A DNA stretch of 64,000 bases from Petrolisthes cinctipes (Eukaryota > Arthropoda > Malacostraca > Decapoda > Porcellanidae). This document shows, piece after piece, positions 26,101-37,720 of this stretch. The position numbers and the translations under genes were made by a program. The stretch lies in NCBI GenBank assembly GCA_033782935.1, contig JAWQEG010000630.1, positions 962,501 through 1,026,500 of the forward strand, written 5' to 3'. Numbering within the stretch: the first letter of the stretch is position 1; the number at the start of each line of letters is the position of its first letter. The notes under the pieces are model-generated. The model had not been told where the DNA came from. It made no database searches and saw only the letters and a program-made list of their open reading frames with translations.

Positions 26101-27060
26101 CCCAGAAGCAATCTGTACATGCCTACTCAGTGCTAGAATATTTTCAAAATATAGGCTAAAAACATGCTAAAAATCGATCTTTTAGGTGCCAAAAAGTCGA
26201 TATCTCAAATTCAGTCCCAAAACACCCGAAAATTCGATATTTAGGGGTCCCAGAAGCGATCTGTACATGCCTACTCCGTGTTAGAGTATTTTCAAAATAC
26301 ATGCTCAAAACATACTGAAAATCGATCTTTTAGGTGCACAAAAGTCGATATGTGTATGCATCTTCAGTACCCGTTTATATCTCAAATTCTGGCTCAAAAC
26401 ACCCGAAAATTCAATATTTTGGGGTCCCAGAAGCAATCTGTACATGCCTACTCAGTGCTAGAATATTTTCAAAATATAGGCTAAAAATATGCTAAAAATC
26501 GATCTTTTAGGTGCCAAAAAGTCGATATCTCAAATTCAGTCCCAAAACACCCGAAAATTCGATATTTTGGGGTTCCAGAAGCGATCTGTACATGCCTACT
26601 CCGTGTTAGAGTATTTTCAAAATACATGCTCAAAACTCAGTGCTAGAATATTTTCAAAATATAGGCTAAAAACATGCTAAAAATCGATCTTTTAGGTGCA
26701 AAAAAGTCGATATCTCAAATTCAGTCCCAAAACACCCGAAAATTCGATATTAAGGGGTCCCAGAAGCGATCTGTACATGCCTACTCCGTGTTAGAGTATT
26801 TTCAAAATACATGCTCAAAACATACTGAAAATCGATATTTTAGGTGCACAAAAGTCGATATGTGCATGCATCTTCAGTACCCGTTTATATCTCAAATTCA
26901 GGCTCAAAACACCCGAAAATTCAATATTTTGGGGTCCCAGAAGCAATCTGTACATGCCTACTCAGTGCTAGAATATTTTCAAAATATAGGCTAAAAATAT
27001 GCTAAAAATCGATCTTTTAGGTGCCAAAAAGTCGATATCTCAAATTCAGTCCCAAAACAC
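22700..27060 (+). repeat. Tandem duplication, 2180-bp unit
   Basis: Seen: the spacing series 325-510-325-510-510 (sum 2180) occurs twice in a row, starting at about 22938 and 25118. Private variants repeat at exactly this offset: 'gtgccaagaagtcg' (about 23172 and 25352), 'tttaggagtcccag' (about 23225 and 25405) and 'aatcgatattttagg' (about 24653 and 26833). Boundaries are approximate because the monomers are so similar. The second copy lies inside the 6698-bp duplication and so appears again near 31.8-33.9 kb. Confidence 0.85.
23303..23812 (+). repeat. 510-bp HOR unit (A + extended C + C)
   Basis: Type example of the unit that dominates about 21-38 kb. It consists of A (23303-23479, 177 bp), an extended C monomer (23480-23664, 185 bp) and an ordinary C (23665-23812, 148 bp). 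The extension is about 37 bp starting at 23621: after 'atgctcaaaa' a second end-of-monomer segment 'ctcagtgctagaatatttt' follows, so two dyads lie close together. Monomer B is absent. This unit was not seen in the right arm. Confidence 0.9.
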
Positions 27061-30000
27061 CCGAAAATTCGATATTTTGGGGTTCCAGAAGCGATCTGTA
27101 CATACCTACTCCGTGTTAGAGTATTTTCAAAATACATGCTCAAAACTCAGTGCTAGAATATTTTCAAAATATAGGCTAAAAACATGCTAAAAATCGATCT
27201 TTTAGGTGCAAAAAAGTCGATATCTCAAATTCAGTCCCAAAACACCCGAAAATTCGATATTAAGGGGTCCCAGAAGCGATCTGTAAATGCCTACTCCGTG
27301 TTAGAGTATTTTCAAAATACATGCTCAAAACATACTGAAAATCGATCTTTTAGGTGCACAAAAGTCGATATGTGCATGCATCTTCAGTACCCGTTTATAT
27401 CTCAAATTCAGGCTCAAAACACCCGAAAATTCAATATTTTGGGGTCCCAGAAGCAATCTGTACATGCCTACTCAGTGCTAGAATATTTTCAAAATATAGG
27501 CTAAAAACATGCTAAAAATCGATCTTTTAGGTGCCAAAAAGTCGATATCTCAAATTCAGTCCCAAAACACCCGAAAATTCGATATTTAGGGGTCCCAGAA
27601 GCGATCTGTACATGCCTACTCCGTGTTAGAGTATTTTCAAAATACATGCTCAAAACATACTGAAAATCGATCTTTTAGGTGCACAAAAGTCGATATGTGT
27701 ATGCATCTTCAGAACCCGTTTATATCTCAAATTCTGGCTCAAAACACCCGAAAATTCAATATTTTGGGGTCCCAGAAGCAATCTGTACATGCCTACTCAG
27801 TGCTAGAATATTTTCAAAATATAGGCTAAAAATATGCTAAAAATCGATCTTTTAGGTGCCAAAAAGTCGATATCTCAAATTCAGTCCCAAAACACCCGAA
27901 AATTCGATATTTTGGGGTTCCAGAAGCGATCTGTACATGCCTACTCCGTGTTAGAGTATTTTCAAAATACATGCTCAAAACTCAGTGCTAGAATATTTTC
28001 AAAATATAGGCTAAAAACATGCTAAAAATCGATCTTTTAGGTGCAAAAAAGTCGATATCTCAAATTCAGTCCCAAAACACCCGAAAATTCGATATTAAGG
28101 GGTCCCAGAAGCGATCTGTACATGCCTACTCCGTGTTAGAGTATTTTCAAAATACATGCTCAAAACATACTGAAAATCGATCTTTTAGGTGCACAAAAGT
28201 CGATATGTGCATGCATCTTCAGTACCCGTTTATATCTCAAATTCAGGCTCAAAACACCCGAAAATTCAATATTTTGGGGTCCCAGAAGCAATCTGTACAT
28301 GCCTACTCAGTGTTAGAGTATTTTCAAAATACAGGCCCAAAACATGCTGAAAATCGATATTTTAGATGCCCAAAGTCAATATGTGCATGTATCTTCTGTA
28401 CCCGTTTATATCTCAAATTCAGGCTCAAAACACCCGAAAATTCAATATTTTGGGGTCCCAGAAGCAATCTATACATGCCTACACAGTGCTAGAATATTTT
28501 CAAAATATAGGCTAAAAACATGCTAAAAATCGATCTTTTAGGTGCCAAAAAGTCGATATCTCAAATTCAGTCCCAAAACACCCGAAAATTCGATATTTTG
28601 GGGTCCCAGAAGCAATCTGTACATGCCTACACAGTGCTAGAATATTTTCAAAATATAGGCTAAAAACATGCTAAAAATCGACATTTTAGGTGTCAAAAAA
28701 TCGATATCTCAAATTCAGTCCCAAAACACACGAAAATTCGATATTTAGAGGTCCCAGAAGGTATCTGTACATGCCTACTCCGTGTTAGAGTATTTTCAAA
28801 TTACAGGCCAAAAACATACTGAAAATCGATCTTTTAGGTGCCCAAAAGTCGATATGTACATGCATCTTCTGTACCCGTTTATATCTCAAATTCAGGCCTT
28901 AAACACCCGAAAATTCGATATTTTGGGGTCCCAGAAGCGATCTGTACATGCCTACTCCGTGTTAGAGTATTTTCAAAATTCAGGCCCAAAACATGCTGAA
29001 AATCGATATTTTTGGTGCCCGAAGTCAATATGTGCATGTATCTTCTGTACCCGTTTATATCTCAAATTCAGGCTCAAAACACCCGAAAATTCAATATTTT
29101 GGGGTCCCAGAAGCAATCTCTACATGCCTACTCAGTGCTAGAATATTTTCAAAATATAGGCTAAAAACATGCTAAAAATCGAAATTTTACGCGTCAAAAA
29201 ATCGATATCTCAAATTCAGTCCCAAAACACCCAAAAATTCGATATTTAGAGGTCCCAGAAGGTATCTGTACATGCCTACTCCGTGTTAGAGTATTTTCAA
29301 AATACAGGCCAAAAACATACTGAAAATCGATCTTTTAGGTGCCTAAAAGTCGATATGTGCATGCATCTTCTGTACCCGTTTATATCTCAAATTCTGGCCC
29401 TAAACACCCGAAAATTCGATATTTTGGGGTCCCAGAAGCGATCTGTACATGCTTACTCCGTGTTAGAGTATTTTCAAAATACATTCTCAAAACATACTGA
29501 AAATCGATCTTTTAGGTGCACAAAAGTCGATATGTGCATGCATCTTCAGTACCCGTTTATATCTCAAATTCAGGCACAAAACACCCGAAAATTCAATATT
29601 TTGGGGTCCCAGAAGCAATCTGTACATGCCTACTCAGTGTTAGAGTATTTTCAAAACACAGGCCCAAAACATGCTGAAAACCGATAATTTAGATGCCCAA
29701 AGTCAATATGTGCATGTATCTTCTGTACCCGTTTATATCTCAAATTCAGGCTCAAAACACCCGAAAATTCAATATTTTGGGGTCCCAGAAGCAATCTGTA
29801 CATGCCTACTCAGTGCTAGAATATTTTCAAAATATAGGCTAAAAACATGCTAAAAATCGATCTTTTAGGTGCCAAAAAGTCGATATCTCAAATTCAGTCC
29901 CAAAACACCCGAAAATTCGATATTTAGGGGTCCCAGAAGCGATCTGTACATGCCTACTCCGTGTTAGAGTATTTTCAAAATACATGCTCAAAACATACTG

Positions 30001-31022
30001 AAAATCGATCTTTTAGGTGCACAAAAGTCGATATGTGTATGCATCTTCAGTACCCGTTTATATCTCAAATTCTGGCTCAAAACACCCGAAAATTCAATAT
30101 TTTAGGGTCCCAGAAGCAATCTGTACATGCCTACTCAGTGCTAGAATATTTTCAAAATATAGGCTAAAAATATGCTAAAAATCGATCTTTTAGGTGCCAA
30201 AAAGTCGATATCTCAAATTCAGTCCCAAAACACCCGAAAATTCGATATTTTGGGGTTCCAGAAGCGATCTGTACATGCCTACTCCGTGTTAGAGTATTTT
30301 CAAAATACATGCTCAAAACTCAGTGCTAGAATATTTTCAAAATATAGGCTAAAAACATGTTAAAAATCGATCTTTTAGGTGCCAAAAAGTCGATATCTCA
30401 AATTCAGTCCCAAAACACCCGAAAATTCGATATTTAGGGGTCCCAGAAGCGATCTGTACATGCCTAATCCGTGTTAGAGTATTTTCAAAATACATGCTCA
30501 AAACATACTGAAAATCGATCTTTTAGGTGCACAAAAGTCGATATGTGTATGCATCTTCAGTACCCGTTTATATCTCAAATTCAGGCTCAAAACACCCGAA
30601 AATTCAATATTTTGGGGTCCCAGAAGCAATCTGTACATGCCTACTCAGTGCTAGAATATTTTCAAAATATAGGCTAAAAACATGCTAAAAATCGATCTTT
30701 TAGGTGCCAAAAAGTCGATATCTCAAATTCAGTCCCAAAACACCCGAAAATTCGATATTTAGAGGTCCCAGAAGCGATCTGTACATGCCTACTCCGTGTT
30801 AGAGTATTTTCAAAATACATTCTCAAAACATACTGAAAATCGATCTTTTAGGTGCACAAAAGTCGATATGTGCATGCATCTTCAGTACCCGTTTATATCT
30901 CAAATTCAGGCACAAAACACCCGAAAATTCAATATTTTGGGGTCCCAGAAGCAATCTGTACATGCCTACTCAGTGTTAGAGTATTTTCAAAACACAGGCC
31001 CAAAACATGCTGAAAATCGATA
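24325..31022 (+). repeat. 6698-bp tandem segmental duplication, copy 1
   Basis: Seen: every landmark from about 24819 to 30796 recurs exactly 6698 bp downstream. Rare private variants are all shared: 'gtacatacctactc' (27100/33798), 'ctgtaaatgcctac' (27282/33980), 'cagaacccgttt' (27710/34408), 'gtgcccgaagtc' (29016/35714), 'aatctctacatg' (29115/35813), 'ttttacgcgtc' (29186/35884), 'aaaaccgataattt' (29678/36376) and 'cctaatccgtg' (30464/37162). I saw no internal difference at the sites compared, so the duplication is recent or recently homogenised. Confidence 0.92.
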
Positions 31023-34000
31023 TTTTAGGTGCCAAAAAGTCGATATCTCAAATTCAGTCCCAAAACACCCGAAAATTCGATATTTTGGGGTTCCAGAAGC
31101 GATCTGTACATGCCTACTCCGTGTTAGAGTATTTTCAAAATACATGCTCAAAACTCAGTGCTAGAATATTTTCAAAATATAGGCTAAAAACATGCTAAAA
31201 ATCGATCTTTTAGGTGCAAAAAAGTCGATATCTCAAATTCAGTCCCAAAACACCCGAAAATTCGATATTAAGGGGTCCCAGAAGCGATCTGTACATGCCT
31301 ACTCCGTGTTAGAGTATTTTCAAAATACATGCTCAAAACATACTGAAAATCGATATTTTAGGTGCACAAAAGTCGATATGTGCATGCATCTTCAGTACCC
31401 GTTTATATCTCAAATTCAGGCTCAAAACACCCGAAAATTCAATATTTTGGGGTCCCAGAAGCAATCTGTACATGCCTACTCAGTGCTAGAATATTTTCAA
31501 AATATAGGCTAAAAATATGCTAAAAATCGATCTTTTAGGTGCCAAAAAGTCGATATCTCAAATTCAGTCCCAAAACACCCGAAAATTCGATATTTTGGGG
31601 TTCCAGAAGCGATCTGTACATGCCTACTCCGTGTTAGAGTATTTTCAAAATACATGCTCAAAACTCAGTGCTAGAATATTTTCAAAATATAGGCTAAAAA
31701 CATGCTAAAAATCGATCTTTTAGGTGCCAAAAAGTCGATATCTCAAATTCAGTCCCAAAACACCCGAAAATTCGATATTTAGGGGTCCCAGAAGCGATCT
31801 GTACATGCCTACTCCGTGTTAGAGTATTTTCAAAATACATGCTCAAAACATACTGAAAATCGATCTTTTAGGTGCACAAAAGTCGATATGTGCATGCATC
31901 TTCAGTACCCGTTTATATCTCAAATTCAGGCTCAAAACACCCGAAAATTCAATATTTTGGGGTCCCAGAAGCAATCTGTACATGCCTACTCAGTGCTAGA
32001 ATATTTTCAAAATATAGGCTAAAAACATGCTAAAAATCGATCTTTTAGGTGCCAAGAAGTCGATATCTCAAATTCAGTCCCAAAACACCCGAAAATTCGA
32101 TATTTAGGAGTCCCAGAAGCGATCTGTACATGCCTACTCCGTGTTAGAGTATTTTCAAAATACATGCTCAAAACATACTGAAAATCGATCTTTTAGGTGC
32201 ACAAAAGTCGATATGTGTATGCATCTTCAGTACCCGTTTATATCTCAAATTCTGGCTCAAAACACCCGAAAATTCAATATTTTGGGGTCCCAGAAGCAAT
32301 CTGTACATGCCTACTCAGTGCTAGAATATTTTCAAAATATAGGCTAAAAATATGCTAAAAATCGATCTTTTAGGTGCCAAAAAGTCGATATCTCAAATTC
32401 AGTCCCAAAACACCCGAAAATTCGATATTTTGGGGTTCCAGAAGCGATCTGTACATGCCTACTCCGTGTTAGAGTATTTTCAAAATACATGCTCAAAACT
32501 CAGTGCTAGAATATTTTCAAAATATAGGCTAAAAACATGCTAAAAATCGATCTTTTAGGTGCAAAAAAGTCGATATCTCAAATTCAGTCCCAAAACACCC
32601 GAAAATTCGATATTAAGGGGTCCCAGAAGCGATCTGTACATGCCTACTCCGTGTTAGAGTATTTTCAAAATACATGCTCAAAACATACTGAAAATCGATC
32701 TTTTAGGTGCACAAAAGTCGATATGTGCATGCATCTTCAGTACCCGTTTATATCTCAAATTCAGGCTCAAAACACCCGAAAATTCAATATTTTGGGGTCC
32801 CAGAAGCAATCTGTACATGCCTACTCAGTGCTAGAATATTTTCAAAATATAGGCTAAAAACATGCTAAAAATCGATCTTTTAGGTGCCAAAAAGTCGATA
32901 TCTCAAATTCAGTCCCAAAACACCCGAAAATTCGATATTTAGGGGTCCCAGAAGCGATCTGTACATGCCTACTCCGTGTTAGAGTATTTTCAAAATACAT
33001 GCTCAAAACATACTGAAAATCGATCTTTTAGGTGCACAAAAGTCGATATGTGTATGCATCTTCAGTACCCGTTTATATCTCAAATTCTGGCTCAAAACAC
33101 CCGAAAATTCAATATTTTGGGGTCCCAGAAGCAATCTGTACATGCCTACTCAGTGCTAGAATATTTTCAAAATATAGGCTAAAAATATGCTAAAAATCGA
33201 TCTTTTAGGTGCCAAAAAGTCGATATCTCAAATTCAGTCCCAAAACACCCGAAAATTCGATATTTTGGGGTTCCAGAAGCGATCTGTACATGCCTACTCC
33301 GTGTTAGAGTATTTTCAAAATACATGCTCAAAACTCAGTGCTAGAATATTTTCAAAATATAGGCTAAAAACATGCTAAAAATCGATCTTTTAGGTGCAAA
33401 AAAGTCGATATCTCAAATTCAGTCCCAAAACACCCGAAAATTCGATATTAAGGGGTCCCAGAAGCGATCTGTACATGCCTACTCCGTGTTAGAGTATTTT
33501 CAAAATACATGCTCAAAACATACTGAAAATCGATATTTTAGGTGCACAAAAGTCGATATGTGCATGCATCTTCAGTACCCGTTTATATCTCAAATTCAGG
33601 CTCAAAACACCCGAAAATTCAATATTTTGGGGTCCCAGAAGCAATCTGTACATGCCTACTCAGTGCTAGAATATTTTCAAAATATAGGCTAAAAATATGC
33701 TAAAAATCGATCTTTTAGGTGCCAAAAAGTCGATATCTCAAATTCAGTCCCAAAACACCCGAAAATTCGATATTTTGGGGTTCCAGAAGCGATCTGTACA
33801 TACCTACTCCGTGTTAGAGTATTTTCAAAATACATGCTCAAAACTCAGTGCTAGAATATTTTCAAAATATAGGCTAAAAACATGCTAAAAATCGATCTTT
33901 TAGGTGCAAAAAAGTCGATATCTCAAATTCAGTCCCAAAACACCCGAAAATTCGATATTAAGGGGTCCCAGAAGCGATCTGTAAATGCCTACTCCGTGTT

Positions 34001-37000
34001 AGAGTATTTTCAAAATACATGCTCAAAACATACTGAAAATCGATCTTTTAGGTGCACAAAAGTCGATATGTGCATGCATCTTCAGTACCCGTTTATATCT
34101 CAAATTCAGGCTCAAAACACCCGAAAATTCAATATTTTGGGGTCCCAGAAGCAATCTGTACATGCCTACTCAGTGCTAGAATATTTTCAAAATATAGGCT
34201 AAAAACATGCTAAAAATCGATCTTTTAGGTGCCAAAAAGTCGATATCTCAAATTCAGTCCCAAAACACCCGAAAATTCGATATTTAGGGGTCCCAGAAGC
34301 GATCTGTACATGCCTACTCCGTGTTAGAGTATTTTCAAAATACATGCTCAAAACATACTGAAAATCGATCTTTTAGGTGCACAAAAGTCGATATGTGTAT
34401 GCATCTTCAGAACCCGTTTATATCTCAAATTCTGGCTCAAAACACCCGAAAATTCAATATTTTGGGGTCCCAGAAGCAATCTGTACATGCCTACTCAGTG
34501 CTAGAATATTTTCAAAATATAGGCTAAAAATATGCTAAAAATCGATCTTTTAGGTGCCAAAAAGTCGATATCTCAAATTCAGTCCCAAAACACCCGAAAA
34601 TTCGATATTTTGGGGTTCCAGAAGCGATCTGTACATGCCTACTCCGTGTTAGAGTATTTTCAAAATACATGCTCAAAACTCAGTGCTAGAATATTTTCAA
34701 AATATAGGCTAAAAACATGCTAAAAATCGATCTTTTAGGTGCAAAAAAGTCGATATCTCAAATTCAGTCCCAAAACACCCGAAAATTCGATATTAAGGGG
34801 TCCCAGAAGCGATCTGTACATGCCTACTCCGTGTTAGAGTATTTTCAAAATACATGCTCAAAACATACTGAAAATCGATCTTTTAGGTGCACAAAAGTCG
34901 ATATGTGCATGCATCTTCAGTACCCGTTTATATCTCAAATTCAGGCTCAAAACACCCGAAAATTCAATATTTTGGGGTCCCAGAAGCAATCTGTACATGC
35001 CTACTCAGTGTTAGAGTATTTTCAAAATACAGGCCCAAAACATGCTGAAAATCGATATTTTAGATGCCCAAAGTCAATATGTGCATGTATCTTCTGTACC
35101 CGTTTATATCTCAAATTCAGGCTCAAAACACCCGAAAATTCAATATTTTGGGGTCCCAGAAGCAATCTATACATGCCTACACAGTGCTAGAATATTTTCA
35201 AAATATAGGCTAAAAACATGCTAAAAATCGATCTTTTAGGTGCCAAAAAGTCGATATCTCAAATTCAGTCCCAAAACACCCGAAAATTCGATATTTTGGG
35301 GTCCCAGAAGCAATCTGTACATGCCTACACAGTGCTAGAATATTTTCAAAATATAGGCTAAAAACATGCTAAAAATCGACATTTTAGGTGTCAAAAAATC
35401 GATATCTCAAATTCAGTCCCAAAACACACGAAAATTCGATATTTAGAGGTCCCAGAAGGTATCTGTACATGCCTACTCCGTGTTAGAGTATTTTCAAATT
35501 ACAGGCCAAAAACATACTGAAAATCGATCTTTTAGGTGCCCAAAAGTCGATATGTACATGCATCTTCTGTACCCGTTTATATCTCAAATTCAGGCCTTAA
35601 ACACCCGAAAATTCGATATTTTGGGGTCCCAGAAGCGATCTGTACATGCCTACTCCGTGTTAGAGTATTTTCAAAATTCAGGCCCAAAACATGCTGAAAA
35701 TCGATATTTTTGGTGCCCGAAGTCAATATGTGCATGTATCTTCTGTACCCGTTTATATCTCAAATTCAGGCTCAAAACACCCGAAAATTCAATATTTTGG
35801 GGTCCCAGAAGCAATCTCTACATGCCTACTCAGTGCTAGAATATTTTCAAAATATAGGCTAAAAACATGCTAAAAATCGAAATTTTACGCGTCAAAAAAT
35901 CGATATCTCAAATTCAGTCCCAAAACACCCAAAAATTCGATATTTAGAGGTCCCAGAAGGTATCTGTACATGCCTACTCCGTGTTAGAGTATTTTCAAAA
36001 TACAGGCCAAAAACATACTGAAAATCGATCTTTTAGGTGCCTAAAAGTCGATATGTGCATGCATCTTCTGTACCCGTTTATATCTCAAATTCTGGCCCTA
36101 AACACCCGAAAATTCGATATTTTGGGGTCCCAGAAGCGATCTGTACATGCTTACTCCGTGTTAGAGTATTTTCAAAATACATTCTCAAAACATACTGAAA
36201 ATCGATCTTTTAGGTGCACAAAAGTCGATATGTGCATGCATCTTCAGTACCCGTTTATATCTCAAATTCAGGCACAAAACACCCGAAAATTCAATATTTT
36301 GGGGTCCCAGAAGCAATCTGTACATGCCTACTCAGTGTTAGAGTATTTTCAAAACACAGGCCCAAAACATGCTGAAAACCGATAATTTAGATGCCCAAAG
36401 TCAATATGTGCATGTATCTTCTGTACCCGTTTATATCTCAAATTCAGGCTCAAAACACCCGAAAATTCAATATTTTGGGGTCCCAGAAGCAATCTGTACA
36501 TGCCTACTCAGTGCTAGAATATTTTCAAAATATAGGCTAAAAACATGCTAAAAATCGATCTTTTAGGTGCCAAAAAGTCGATATCTCAAATTCAGTCCCA
36601 AAACACCCGAAAATTCGATATTTAGGGGTCCCAGAAGCGATCTGTACATGCCTACTCCGTGTTAGAGTATTTTCAAAATACATGCTCAAAACATACTGAA
36701 AATCGATCTTTTAGGTGCACAAAAGTCGATATGTGTATGCATCTTCAGTACCCGTTTATATCTCAAATTCTGGCTCAAAACACCCGAAAATTCAATATTT
36801 TAGGGTCCCAGAAGCAATCTGTACATGCCTACTCAGTGCTAGAATATTTTCAAAATATAGGCTAAAAATATGCTAAAAATCGATCTTTTAGGTGCCAAAA
36901 AGTCGATATCTCAAATTCAGTCCCAAAACACCCGAAAATTCGATATTTTGGGGTTCCAGAAGCGATCTGTACATGCCTACTCCGTGTTAGAGTATTTTCA

Positions 37001-37720
37001 AAATACATGCTCAAAACTCAGTGCTAGAATATTTTCAAAATATAGGCTAAAAACATGTTAAAAATCGATCTTTTAGGTGCCAAAAAGTCGATATCTCAAA
37101 TTCAGTCCCAAAACACCCGAAAATTCGATATTTAGGGGTCCCAGAAGCGATCTGTACATGCCTAATCCGTGTTAGAGTATTTTCAAAATACATGCTCAAA
37201 ACATACTGAAAATCGATCTTTTAGGTGCACAAAAGTCGATATGTGTATGCATCTTCAGTACCCGTTTATATCTCAAATTCAGGCTCAAAACACCCGAAAA
37301 TTCAATATTTTGGGGTCCCAGAAGCAATCTGTACATGCCTACTCAGTGCTAGAATATTTTCAAAATATAGGCTAAAAACATGCTAAAAATCGATCTTTTA
37401 GGTGCCAAAAAGTCGATATCTCAAATTCAGTCCCAAAACACCCGAAAATTCGATATTTAGAGGTCCCAGAAGCGATCTGTACATGCCTACTCCGTGTTAG
37501 AGTATTTTCAAAATACATTCTCAAAACATACTGAAAATCGATCTTTTAGGTGCACAAAAGTCGATATGTGCATGCATCTTCAGTACCCGTTTATATCTCA
37601 AATTCAGGCACAAAACACCCGAAAATTCAATATTTTGGGGTCCCAGAAGCAATCTGTACATGCCTACTCAGTGTTAGAGTATTTTCAAAACACAGGCCCA
37701 AAACATGCTGAAAACCGATA
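31023..37720 (+). repeat. 6698-bp tandem segmental duplication, copy 2
   Basis: The second copy begins inside a hybrid monomer at about 31012-31029, where flavour-I B sequence ('gctgaaaatcgatatttta') passes directly into C sequence ('ggtgccaaaaagtcgatat'). It ends near 37720, where copy 2 continues into 'gatgcccaaagtcgatatg' instead of returning to C. The length of exactly 6698 bp is many HOR units, as unequal exchange between misaligned arrays would give. Like copy 1, it contains the second 2180-bp unit. Confidence 0.9.

Noticed and set aside
28019..28492. Open frames of 60-161 codons across the window, for example 28019-28492, 5690-6127 and, on the minus strand, 61951-62436, as protein genes.
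   Set aside because: They recur with the repeat on both arms, overlap each other in different frames, often rely on non-ATG starts and end at the same repeat-borne stops. The 501-bp unit is a multiple of three, which keeps frames in register by chance. No domain, ribosome binding context or codon pattern supports translation.
24325..37720. The 6.7-kb repeats as LTR retrotransposon copies.
   Set aside because: They consist wholly of satellite monomers; there are no terminal repeats bounding unique sequence, no primer binding site and no polymerase-like frame.
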